Positions 7,368-14,296 of a stretch of DNA of 14,387 nucleotides are shown here, one piece after another (positions within the stretch are counted from its first letter, which is position 1; each line of letters opens with the position of its first letter). Below the pieces are notes generated by a model. The model was not told the origin of the DNA and made no database searches. It saw nothing but the letters and a program-made list of their open reading frames with translations. Location: assembly GCA_964354135.1 (NCBI GenBank), contig CAYGZA010000169.1, positions 1 to 14,387 of the forward strand, written 5' to 3'. The position numbers and the translations under genes were made by a program. Source of the DNA: CAYGZA01 sp964354135 (lineage in GTDB: Bacteria > Planctomycetota > Planctomycetia > Pirellulales > Thermoguttaceae).

Positions 7368-8090
7368 ATGGCGAATACGGTGATCTTTGAAGAGCAACTG
7401 GAAATCCCATTGGACCTCCGTTCGCTAGCCGACTTCCGCCGCTGGGCGACCTCGGAGGGTTTTCCGGAGTGCGGTAGGATCGATTACATCGCCGGACAAA
7501 TCGAGGTGGATATGTCGCCTGACGACCTCTTCTGTCATGGGACGTTGAAAGGTGAGATCTACGCTTCGCTGCACCACCAGGTGAAGCGGCACAATCTGGG
7601 GCACCTCTTCATTGACCGGGCCAGGGTTAGCTCGCTGGAAGCCGAATTGTCGGTCGAACCGGACATCGTGTTTGTCTCCCACGAGGCGCTTGCAGGGGGG
7701 CGCGTCCGATTGGTTCCCAAGGCGGGTGGCAAGCCCGGACGGTACATCGAGATGGAGGGCGGGCCGGACCTGATCGTCGAGGTTGTCAGTGACGCGTCAG
7801 CGGCGAAGGATATTCGCCGACTACCGGCGGCGTACTTCCAGGCCGGGGTCCGCGAGTTCTGGCTGGCCGACGCCCGTAAGGAGCCGCTTGTGTTCCGCAT
7901 TCATCGCCGCGGCGAAACGGCTTTTGAGCCGGTCGAGCCCGACGCGGATGGGTTCCAACGCTCGACCGTCTTCGGCTCTGCCTTCCGCCTCGACGGCCAG
8001 CGCGATCCGCAGGGGAAATGGGCGTTCGACCTGCGCGAAAGACCTCCGTCGGCAAGGGGTGCCGGCGATGAAACCTCCGCGTCGGCGTAG
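7368..8090 (+). CDS. Uma2-family PD-(D/E)XK endonuclease-like protein
   Basis: The product is 240 residues, longer than many Uma2 proteins. A G-rich stretch (GAGGGGGGG, 7353-7361) a few bases before the ATG serves as ribosome binding site. Core residues are present: RIDYIAGQIEVDMSP with acidic residues at 39-48, D99 in VEPDIVFV, D134 and E138 in GGPDLIVEVVSD, and K147 in SAAKDIRRLPAAYFQAG. The strand after the lysine (VREFWLADAR) is also typical. The C-terminal 30 residues are Arg- and Ala-rich and probably disordered. The sequence differs clearly from the Uma2 protein at 3017-3568, so the two are not a recent duplication. The gene appears to be monocistronic, with its own promoter, and converges on hisF with a 43-base gap. 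Function within the cell is unknown. Confidence 0.88.
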   Translation: MANTVIFEEQLEIPLDLRSLADFRRWATSEGFPECGRIDYIAGQIEVDMSPDDLFCHGTLKGEIYASLHHQVKRHNLGHLFIDRARVSSLEAELSVEPDIVFVSHEALAGGRVRLVPKAGGKPGRYIEMEGGPDLIVEVVSDASAAKDIRRLPAAYFQAGVREFWLADARKEPLVFRIHRRGETAFEPVEPDADGFQRSTVFGSAFRLDGQRDPQGKWAFDLRERPPSARGAGDETSASA

Positions 8091-8133
8091 GCATCTTCGC
8101 CCATTCAAAGGTACTCGATCCGGCCGATTGCAC

Positions 8134-8898
8134 TCAGAGTCTCACCGCAATCCCCCGGCCGGCCAAGTACTCCTTCATTTGGCGGATCGTGTATTTGCCG
8201 AAGTGGGCGATGGAGGCCACCAGCACCGCGTCGGCATGTCCCTCGACGACGGCCTCATAGAGGTGCTCCAGCGTGCCCGCCCCGCCGGAGGCGATTACCG
8301 GCACGCGGACGGCGTCGGCAATGGCCCGGGTCATGGGGATATCGTAACCGGTCTGCATCCCGTCGGCGTCCATGCTGGTGGGGAGGATGGCGCCCGCGCC
8401 GAGCTTCTCGACCCGTTGGGCCCAGTCCACGGCGTCGATTCCCGTCCCTTCGGTGCCGCCGCGGACGACGACCTCGAAGCCGGAGGAGAGCTTGTCGGAC
8501 TTGCGGGTGTCGATGGCGACGGTGATCTTCTCGGAGCCGAATTTCCTGGCCGCCTCTTGGACGAACCCGGGACGACGAACCGCAGCCGTGTTGATGGAGA
8601 CCTTGGAGACGCCGAGGTCCAGCAGGGTCCGGATGTCCTCGACGGTGCGGATGCCGCCGCCGACGGTCAGGGGGATCGCGATCCGCTCAGCGGTTCGCTT
8701 CACGGCGTCGAGCAGCGTCTTGCGGTTTTCGACCGAGGCGGTGATGTCGAGGAAGACCAGCTCGTCGGCCCCGGCGTCGCTGTAGGCGGCGCCGATTTCG
8801 GCCGGGTCGCCGACGTCCCGCAGGTTGACGAAGTTCACGCCCTTCACGAGCCGGCCGTTCTTGACGTCCAAACAGGGGATGATCCGACGGTAATCCAT
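8134..8898 (-). CDS. hisF: imidazole glycerol phosphate synthase cyclase subunit
   Basis: HisF is the cyclase half of the HisF-HisH complex. It uses ammonia delivered by HisH to convert PRFAR to imidazole glycerol phosphate and AICAR (histidine and purine pathways). The 254-residue length is normal for HisF. The start at 8898 is chosen over an upstream ATG at 8958 because MDYRRIIPCLDVKNGR aligns with the family N-terminus and TTGGAG lies about 6 bases upstream. Catalytic D11 (CLDVK) and D130 (VAIDTRK) are present, as are the phosphate-binding glycine loops (LTVGGGI, IASGGAG). The usual TSMDRDGT segment reads TSMDADGM here, and is preceded by LP instead of LL. No other his gene is nearby, so hisF is detached from any his operon in this window. 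Confidence 0.95.
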   Translation of the reverse strand: MDYRRIIPCLDVKNGRLVKGVNFVNLRDVGDPAEIGAAYSDAGADELVFLDITASVENRKTLLDAVKRTAERIAIPLTVGGGIRTVEDIRTLLDLGVSKVSINTAAVRRPGFVQEAARKFGSEKITVAIDTRKSDKLSSGFEVVVRGGTEGTGIDAVDWAQRVEKLGAGAILPTSMDADGMQTGYDIPMTRAIADAVRVPVIASGGAGTLEHLYEAVVEGHADAVLVASIAHFGKYTIRQMKEYLAGRGIAVRL

Positions 8899-9274
8899 GG
8901 GAGACTCCAAGGTTGATTTGCTCGATCCTTGCCCGTCGCTCGCCCCATTGTAGGGCACTCCGATTCATCCGCATACCGCCGCTTGGCCGGGTGCCCTCGA
9001 CGCGGCCAGGTCCCGCGGCCGCATGCCTGCCGGCCTATGGACGTCGTCGAGTCAGAAGCACTTGCGTTCGGCGGCCGGGATCTCGGGCAAGTGCGGCAGA
9101 GTGGGCGATCAGGGGTTTCTTCCCGGCCCAGAACCCCATCTTGCTACTGGCCATGTGCCGACGGAGAGGGTATCATGAAAGCTTGGGCGCCCGGGGTTCG
9201 GGCTCGGCGGTGAGTCTTGCTGCTTTTCGGCCTGGACGGACGGGAACATTCCACTCTTCTTTCAAGGAACGAAT
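8899..9274. other. 376-base intergenic region
   Basis: This gap separates the divergent hisF and the small charged-protein gene. Longer frames here are GC-rich shadow ORFs without convincing composition. The only start with a good ribosome binding site is a 12-codon ORF at 9175-9213, listed separately. I looked for -35/-10 pairs and found none with acceptable spacing. The gap must nevertheless hold the promoters of both flanking transcription units. Confidence 0.5.
9175..9213 (+). CDS. possible 12-residue leader peptide ORF
   Basis: The ORF reads MKAWAPGVRARR and then TGA. GGAGAGGG at 9163-9170 sits 4 bases before the ATG, a strong ribosome binding site for so short a frame. It ends 61 bases before the start of the small charged-protein gene, so it could be an upstream leader ORF. 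It could also be chance, since purine-rich stretches near ATG are common at this GC content. Confidence 0.2.
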   Translation: MKAWAPGVRARR

Positions 9275-9616
9275 ATGGCACGTAAGATATTAAACCGCAA
9301 GGAGTTGCGAGAAGAGAACGATGCCGCGGGGCGCCTGGAGGCCGAAGACGAAGGCGAAGAGGACCTCGGCACGGAAGCAAAGAAAGTCGAGGAGAAGAAA
9401 CCGGCCAAGAAGCCGGCAAAGCGGAAAAGCCGGGTCAAGGCGAACAAGGAAGTTCGGCTGAAGGCCTTTTGGGGCGTTTTCAGCCAGTCGCTCAGTCAGG
9501 TGGCGCAGTACGAATACGGCCAGCGCGACGAAGCGGTCAAGAGGGCTTCGGACTTGACCGAATCGCGAAAGAGCCCTCATTTCGTGCAGCTTGTCAAGAA
9601 GGTGATCGAGGAGTAA
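9275..9616 (+). CDS. small charged protein of unknown function, planctomycete type
   Basis: AAGGAA lies about 8 bases before the ATG. The 113-residue product has two parts. Residues 1-58 are highly charged and probably disordered: an acidic stretch (EAEDEGEEDLG, 22-32) followed by a basic one (KKPAKKPAKRKSRVK, 41-55). Residues about 60-113 look like a small folded domain with aromatic and conserved-looking residues (KAFWGVFSQSLSQVAQYEY, then SPHFVQLVKKVIEE). I have an impression of similar short proteins in other planctomycetes, but I know of no assigned function. The basic stretch suggests nucleic-acid or ribosome contact, which is inference only. It is 90 bases upstream of the Hsp70 gene on the same strand and is likely the first gene of that operon. 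Confidence 0.75.
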   Translation: MARKILNRKELREENDAAGRLEAEDEGEEDLGTEAKKVEEKKPAKKPAKRKSRVKANKEVRLKAFWGVFSQSLSQVAQYEYGQRDEAVKRASDLTESRKSPHFVQLVKKVIEE

Positions 9617-9706
9617 GGTCACCTGAGAAGGAAGCAGTTTGGGGGAAACGGAGGTCGCGGAGGAGGTTTCCAACGACACTAGAACCACTCGGCGGGAACG
9701 GTAATC

Positions 9707-11284
9707 ATGCACTTTGAACCTGGCCAAACGGTCGGAATCGACCTGGGTACGACCTTTTCCACCCTCGCCCAACTGGATCAGAACGGCACTCCCGTGCCGA
9801 TCCCCAACGAGGACGGCGACGTCGAGACCGCCAGCCTCATCCTCCTGACGGAGCGGGGGCACGTGGTCGTCGGCCCGAACCGCGCCAGGGCCGCGATGGA
9901 AGACCCGGAGAACGTCGTGGAGCGGATCAAGCGGCACATGGGCGATACCGAGTACAAGCGGACCTTCGACGGCCGGCCGATCACCCCGGAGTTCATTTCG
10001 GGGCTCATCCTCAAGAAGCTCAAGCAGGACGCGGAGAAACGGCTGGGCCCGATCACCAACGCGGTGATCACGGTCCCCTACTACTTCAACGACGCCCGCC
10101 GCAAGGCCACCGAAGACGCGGGAAGAATCGCCGGCCTGAACGTGATCGACATCATGAACGAGCCGACCGCGGCGACCCTGACCTACGCCTGGCACCGGGG
10201 CGAGCTCGGGGCCACCGGCAAGGGCGCCGAGAGGCCGCGAAGGGCCCTGGTGTACGATCTCGGCGGCGGGACGTTCGACGTCACCGTGGTCCGCTACACG
10301 CCCACCCACTTCCAGGTCCTGGCCACCGACGGCGACGTCCAGCTCGGCGGCGTCGATTGGAACGACCGGCTGTTGGACTACGTGTGCGAGGAATTCAAGT
10401 CGCGCTACGGCCAGGACCCGCGGGAATCGCCCCAGACCGCCCAGTTCATGCGCAACGAGTGCGACGTGGCGAAGATCGAGCTCTCGGCCAAGACGGAGAC
10501 GACGATCACCTGCCGGCACGACGGCAAGACGATCACGGTGCCCGTGACGCGGGAGCTGTTCGAGTCGCTGACCGCGGACCTGCTCCAGCGGACTTCCGAT
10601 ACCACGCTCCTGGTGCTCGACCAGGCCAAGGTCACCGCGAAGGACCTCGATGTGCTCGTCCTGGTGGGCAGCGCCACGCGCATGCCCCAGGTCCCCCGGA
10701 TGATGAAGGATCTGACGGGCCGGGAGCCGTACACGGGAATCCCCGCGGACGTCTCCGTGGCCCTGGGCGCCGCGATCCACGCCGCGATTCTCGAGGCCCA
10801 GCACCGCCCCGGCGGGACCGAGTTCTCGGAGAAGATCCGCAAGATGCTCGGCGGCATCAAGCAGGAGAACGTCAACTCGCACGGCCTGGGGATCGTCATC
10901 AAGGACCTGCGGACGGGGACCAAGGTCAATCACGTGATGATCCCGCGGAACACCCGCTTGCCCATCGAGGTCAACCGGGTCTTCGAGACCGTGTCCGAGA
11001 ACCAGCACCGCGTGAGCGTCTACGTGACCGAGGGCGACGCCCCGGATCCGCAGGCTTGCTCGCCGCTGGGGACGTGCCGCATCTCGGACCTCCCCCCCGG
11101 GCTGCCCAAGGGTGCGCCGGTGGAGGTCTCTTACGCCTTCAACACGTCGGGGCGGGTTCTCGTCCATGCCAGCGACAAGACCTCGGGCAAGGAAGCCACC
11201 ATCGAAATCGAGCGCAAAGGCGTGCTCACCGAGGACCAGGTCGACGCCTTCGCCAAGCTCGCCGCCGAGTACAAGGTGGAATAG
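9707..11284 (+). CDS. Hsp70-family chaperone lacking the C-terminal lid
   Basis: The 525-residue product has the complete Hsp70 ATPase domain (about 7-375). Phosphate-1 motif GIDLGTTFS lies at 10-18, the KRHMG segment at 75-79, NEPTAAT at 151-157, phosphate-2 YDLGGGTFDVTV at 183-194, and the adenosine motif LVGSATRMP at 319-327 (usually LVGGSTRxP, so one Gly is Ser and the next Ser is Ala). The substrate-binding beta domain spans about 388-505 (GLGIVI, MIPRNTRLPI, SENQHRVSVYVTEGD, TSGKEATIEIE). The protein ends at the start of the first lid helix, about 100 residues short of DnaK. It is therefore an Hsp70 without lid and without the EEVD-like tail, and not the housekeeping DnaK. Only a weak ribosome binding site precedes the ATG. 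The next gene starts 5 bases after the stop, implying translational coupling. Confidence 0.92.
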   Translation: MHFEPGQTVGIDLGTTFSTLAQLDQNGTPVPIPNEDGDVETASLILLTERGHVVVGPNRARAAMEDPENVVERIKRHMGDTEYKRTFDGRPITPEFISGLILKKLKQDAEKRLGPITNAVITVPYYFNDARRKATEDAGRIAGLNVIDIMNEPTAATLTYAWHRGELGATGKGAERPRRALVYDLGGGTFDVTVVRYTPTHFQVLATDGDVQLGGVDWNDRLLDYVCEEFKSRYGQDPRESPQTAQFMRNECDVAKIELSAKTETTITCRHDGKTITVPVTRELFESLTADLLQRTSDTTLLVLDQAKVTAKDLDVLVLVGSATRMPQVPRMMKDLTGREPYTGIPADVSVALGAAIHAAILEAQHRPGGTEFSEKIRKMLGGIKQENVNSHGLGIVIKDLRTGTKVNHVMIPRNTRLPIEVNRVFETVSENQHRVSVYVTEGDAPDPQACSPLGTCRISDLPPGLPKGAPVEVSYAFNTSGRVLVHASDKTSGKEATIEIERKGVLTEDQVDAFAKLAAEYKVE

Positions 11285-11289
11285 GATCG

Positions 11290-12177
11290 ATGGCCAAGCA
11301 GATCGACGTCTACCGGGAGTGGCTCGGGATTGCCGAGTCCGCGCGGCCGCTCAATCACTATCAACTTCTCAAGCTCAGACTCTTCGAAGACGACACGGAA
11401 AAGATCCGTGCGCAATACCGCCAGTTCAACGCCCACGTCCGCAAGTACGCCGCCGGCGAATTCGGCCCCGAGTCGCAAAAGCTGCTCAACGAGCTGGCCA
11501 AAGCGATGCTCTGCCTCACCGACGGCGAGCGGAAGGCCGAATACGACGCCTTCCTCGGGCGCACCGACACGCGGCCGGGCCGGAGACGGACCTTGGAGCA
11601 GATCCTGCTGGCCCAGCGCGCCCTCAATCAGGATCAACTGGCCAAGGCCCGCTCCTTCGCCAAGGCCGTGGGGCTGGAAGTCCGCGAGGCGATCCTCCAG
11701 CAGAAACTCGCCGCGCCCGACCTCGTGGTGCAGGCCTACGCCGAATCCGTCGGACTGTCGTACCTCGATCTGGACGACGTACAGGTCGATCGGGCACTGA
11801 TCGTCAAGTTCCCCGCCGTGCTGGCCCGGGAGCAGTCGTGCGTCCCGGTGATGATCGACGAAGATCGGCTCTTGGTGGCCTCGCCCAACCCCGTGAATCC
11901 GGACGTGGAAGACCAGCTTCGGCTCCGCTTCGGGATCCCTGCCCGGAGCGTCCTGTGTACTCCGGCGAGCATCCACGCGGCCCTTGCCAAGTACTATCCG
12001 AGGGACACGGGCCAGACGGTCCGCAGGAAGAAGCAAGCCGAGGATGACGAGTCCGAGGATGAAGTCTCGCCCCAGGAACGCCTCAAACAACGGCTCGTGA
12101 TCGGGGGGCTGGTCCTCTCGGGCAGCTTCTGCGTGTACATGGCGTACCGCATCCTCAAAGCGCTGTTCGGCAGGTAG
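11290..12177 (+). CDS. J-like/MshEN-domain protein with C-terminal transmembrane anchor
   Basis: The ATG at 11290, 5 bases after the Hsp70 stop, is the start: the frame is open far upstream, but only as shadow of the Hsp70 gene. The product has 295 residues. Residues 6-90 resemble a J domain as found in many planctomycete proteins (YREWLGIAESARPLNHYQLL, a middle helix, then ELAKAMLCLTDGERKAEYDAFL). The HPD tripeptide that activates Hsp70 ATPase is absent. Residues about 98-238 match the N-terminal domain of type II secretion/pilus ATPases (MshEN/GspE-N): two helical repeats (RRTLEQILLAQ..., REAILQQKL...VQAYAESVGLSYLDL), then VPVMIDEDRLLVASPNP and a last helix ending AALAKYYP. In MshE this domain binds cyclic-di-GMP. 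The first repeat lacks the usual glycines, so binding is uncertain. A charged linker (243-268) precedes one membrane helix (269-287), leaving the bulk probably cytoplasmic. No ATPase domain is present. Confidence 0.82.
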   Translation: MAKQIDVYREWLGIAESARPLNHYQLLKLRLFEDDTEKIRAQYRQFNAHVRKYAAGEFGPESQKLLNELAKAMLCLTDGERKAEYDAFLGRTDTRPGRRRTLEQILLAQRALNQDQLAKARSFAKAVGLEVREAILQQKLAAPDLVVQAYAESVGLSYLDLDDVQVDRALIVKFPAVLAREQSCVPVMIDEDRLLVASPNPVNPDVEDQLRLRFGIPARSVLCTPASIHAALAKYYPRDTGQTVRRKKQAEDDESEDEVSPQERLKQRLVIGGLVLSGSFCVYMAYRILKALFGR

Positions 12178-12247
12178 CCCGACCCCTCTTGCTCCCTCTT
12201 GCCCATTCTCCAGGACGGCGATTCAGTGGACTTCCGTGGGCGGCCGG

Positions 12248-12256
12248 TATTATATT
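12248..12256 (+). promoter_or_regulatory. possible -10 element before the propeller gene
   Basis: TATTATATT is an AT-rich island in GC-rich DNA, 48 bases before the start codon at 12304. It contains TATTAT and TATATT, each close to the -10 consensus. No good -35 hexamer lies at 16-18 bases upstream, so the call is weak. It would let the propeller gene be transcribed separately from the Hsp70 operon. Confidence 0.3.
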
Positions 12257-12303
12257 GGGAACACTCCAGGGTAAGCAACCGAGCCATAGTGAAGGAGGAG
12301 ATG

Positions 12304-13908
12304 ATGCGTGTTCGTCGGGCATTTGTGGTTTGTCTCGGCCTCTTGTGTTGGGCACTTGGATCGACGGTGGGCTCGGCGGCCGATTGGCCGCAGTGGGGCC
12401 GGCACGACTCGCGCAACATGGTCTCCGACGAAAAGGGCCTGCCCGACTCGTTTGCCCCCGGCGAGAAGAAGGCCGGCGGCGGCGGAATCGACATGGCGAC
12501 TACCAAGAACGTCAAGTGGGTCGCCCGGCTCGGCTCGGCCGCCTACGGAAACCCTACGGTGGCCGGCGGCCGCGTCTACGTCGGCACCGACGACCTGCTG
12601 TTGGCCGAGGACCCTCGCTTCCAGCGCTCCCGCGGCGGACTGGTCAAGTGCTTCGACGAGGCCACGGGAAAGCTCCTCTGGCAGTTGGCGGTGCCGGAGC
12701 GGACGCGCCTCCCCAAGGGCACCCACTTCAGCCACCAGTACCTCGGCACCTGCTCCTCGCCGACCGTGGAGGGCGACCGCGCTTACGCGGTCACTAGTGC
12801 CGCGGAGGTGGTTTGCCTCGACGTCCACGGCCAGGCCGACGGCAACGACGGGCCGTTTGTCGACGAGGGCAGGTACATGGTCGGGCCCGAAAAGCCCGCT
12901 GTGAAGGTCTGCCCCACCGACGCCGACATCATCTGGCGTTTCGACATGATGGACGAGCTGGGCGTCCGGCCGCACGACGCCGCGAGCTGCTCCGTCCTGA
13001 TCCACGGCGACCTGGTGTACACCAGCACGTCGAACGGCGTGGATGCGCCCCACGAGAAGGTGCTCAACCCCAAGGCCCCGGCCTTCATCGCGATCGACAA
13101 GCGGACCGGCCGGCTGGCGGCCCATGAGGACGAGAAGCTCAGCTCGCGGCTCTACCATGCCGAGTGGTCCTCGCCTTCGCTGGCCGAGGTGAATGGCAAG
13201 AAGCTCATCTTCCTCGGCGGCGGGGACGGAGTCTGTTATGCCTTTGAGGCCGTCGCCAAGGCCGCGGAGAAGCCCTTGCCGCTCAAGACGGCTTGGTCCT
13301 ACGACTGCAACCCGCCGCACTACAAGCACCGCGACGGCAAGCCCATCCCCTACTACGACGGCGACAAGCGGAAATCGAAAAGCCCCAACAAGAACGACGG
13401 CCTCTACGTCGGCCCGAGCCAGATCATCGCCACGCCGGTCTTTCACAACGGCCGCGTCTACATTGCCACCGGCCAGGACCCGGCCCACGGCCGCGGCAAG
13501 GGGATGCTCCACGCGATCGACGCCACCAAGACCGGCGACGTCACCACGAGCGGCCGCCTCTGGACCTACGATGGCCTGGACCGCACGCTGGCCACCACGG
13601 CCGTGGCCGACGGGCTGGTCTACCTCGTCGACGTCGCCGGCCGGCTCCACTGCCTCGACGCCGACACGGGCAAGCCCTACTACGTCTACGAGACCAAGGC
13701 CGAGACCTGGGGCGGGCCGTTGGTGGCCGACGGCAAGCTCTACTTCGGCAACCAGAAGGAGTTCTTCATCCTGGCGGCCGGCAAAGAGCCCAAGGTCCTC
13801 TGCCGCACGCGCCTCGGCTCGCCGGTCTACAGCACGCCGATCGCGGCCAACGGCACGCTCTACGCCGCCTCCCAGCACTACCTCTGGGCCCTTGCCTCGC
13901 CGCAGTAG
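12304..13908 (+). CDS. secreted PQQ-like beta-propeller protein
   Basis: GAAGGAGG (12291-12298) precedes two adjacent ATGs at 12301 and 12304. The second has the better spacing (5 bases) and gives 534 residues; the first would add one Met. A signal peptide covers about residues 1-26 (VVCLGLLCWALGSTVGSA-A), followed by the planctomycete-style mature start DWPQWGR. I count eight propeller-blade repeats of the PQQ/quinoprotein type, for example GNPTVAGGRVYVGT, SSPTVEGDRAYAVTS, ATPVFHNGRVYIATG, ATTAVADGLVYLVDVAGRLH and GGPLVADGKLYFGN. Eight blades fit a closed propeller. No dehydrogenase catalytic residues, heme motif or lipobox is evident, so it is more likely a binding or scaffold protein like the BamB group than an enzyme. 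Such proteins are numerous in planctomycetes. The ligand is unknown. It is monocistronic or first in a unit with the small ORF downstream. Confidence 0.88.
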   Translation: MRVRRAFVVCLGLLCWALGSTVGSAADWPQWGRHDSRNMVSDEKGLPDSFAPGEKKAGGGGIDMATTKNVKWVARLGSAAYGNPTVAGGRVYVGTDDLLLAEDPRFQRSRGGLVKCFDEATGKLLWQLAVPERTRLPKGTHFSHQYLGTCSSPTVEGDRAYAVTSAAEVVCLDVHGQADGNDGPFVDEGRYMVGPEKPAVKVCPTDADIIWRFDMMDELGVRPHDAASCSVLIHGDLVYTSTSNGVDAPHEKVLNPKAPAFIAIDKRTGRLAAHEDEKLSSRLYHAEWSSPSLAEVNGKKLIFLGGGDGVCYAFEAVAKAAEKPLPLKTAWSYDCNPPHYKHRDGKPIPYYDGDKRKSKSPNKNDGLYVGPSQIIATPVFHNGRVYIATGQDPAHGRGKGMLHAIDATKTGDVTTSGRLWTYDGLDRTLATTAVADGLVYLVDVAGRLHCLDADTGKPYYVYETKAETWGGPLVADGKLYFGNQKEFFILAAGKEPKVLCRTRLGSPVYSTPIAANGTLYAASQHYLWALASPQ

Positions 13909-13951
13909 AGCGCACCGCCGGGCCTCTGCAACTCATTTCGGGAGGTGAACC

Positions 13952-14122
13952 ATGTCCACTGCCGAGAAGGAACTGACCGAGCGCCGCGAGCGGATCGCCA
14001 CGGCGATCCTGGCCGCCCTCATCAGCGGGCCGGGCCGGGCCGAGGCCCCGATGTTCAAGGCCGCGGTCGACGCCGCCGAGAAGCTGATCTGCGAGCTCGA
14101 CTCGCGGCCCCTGGCGGTGTGA
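13952..14122 (+). CDS. small hypothetical protein, 56 residues
   Basis: GGAGGTGA (13941-13948) lies 3 bases before the ATG and is a full match to the anti-Shine-Dalgarno core, the strongest ribosome binding site in the window. The product begins MSTAEKELTERRERIATAIL and ends CELDSRPLAV. Residues 4-25 and 33-50 look like two amphipathic helices separated by a Gly/Pro turn (SGPGRAEAP). The pattern IAxxILAxLISG...AVDAAxKLICEL recalls short proteins found near phage-like regions, but I cannot name the family and see no other phage gene here. It starts 43 bases after the propeller gene stop, so it may be co-transcribed. Codon use is GC-rich like its neighbours, which supports coding. Confidence 0.6.
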   Translation: MSTAEKELTERRERIATAILAALISGPGRAEAPMFKAAVDAAEKLICELDSRPLAV

Positions 14123-14150
14123 GCGATGGGCGTCTGCGCCTTCTGATCAA

Positions 14151-14164
14151 CCGCGAGGACGCGG
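14151..14164 (+). terminator. short hairpin after the 56-residue ORF
   Basis: CCGCG-AGGA-CGCGG forms a 5-base-pair stem with a 4-base loop, 28 bases after the stop codon at 14120-14122. There is no T-run. It is a weak terminator candidate. Confidence 0.2.
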
Positions 14165-14221
14165 GTAGTCAGGCCCGACGTTCCCATGGAACGAGCACGG
14201 ATTGCCGTAGGCAGGCGTGTG

Positions 14222-14249
14222 GAGGGTGCTGCCCTTGTTGACCACCCTC
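14222..14249. repeat. inverted repeat with 7-base arms
   Basis: GAGGGTG (14222-14228) and CACCCTC (14243-14249) are exact reverse complements with a 14-base loop. This lies in the 265 bases after the last gene, where I find no coding sequence I trust. It may be a terminator or part of a repeat family. Confidence 0.3.
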
Positions 14250-14284
14250 GCGCCCGCGGGCTCCTCTGAAGTGGCCAAAACCGG

Positions 14285-14296
14285 ATTGTGGACAAT
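14285..14296. repeat. short palindrome, possible operator
   Basis: ATTGT-GG-ACAAT is a perfect inverted repeat with 5-base arms. It lies in an AT-richer stretch near the window's right end, upstream of whatever gene follows. It is short enough to be chance, but its size and place suit a repressor site. Confidence 0.2.

Noticed and set aside
9290..11167. 625-codon minus-strand frame opposite the Hsp70 gene
   Set aside because: Antisense to a complete Hsp70; length is explained by GC-rich codon bias in the true frame.
10357..11289. Long N-terminal extension of the J-like/MshEN frame
   Set aside because: It lies inside the Hsp70 gene in another frame and is Arg/Gly/Pro-rich; the domain sequence begins at the ATG at 11290.
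12250..13878. 542-codon minus-strand frame opposite the propeller gene
   Set aside because: Antisense shadow of the PQQ-like gene, with no signal peptide, domain or ribosome binding site of note.
13933..14295. 120-codon minus-strand frame at the right end
   Set aside because: It runs opposite the 56-residue ORF, which has a strong ribosome binding site, and its Ser/Arg/Thr/Ala-rich composition looks non-coding.
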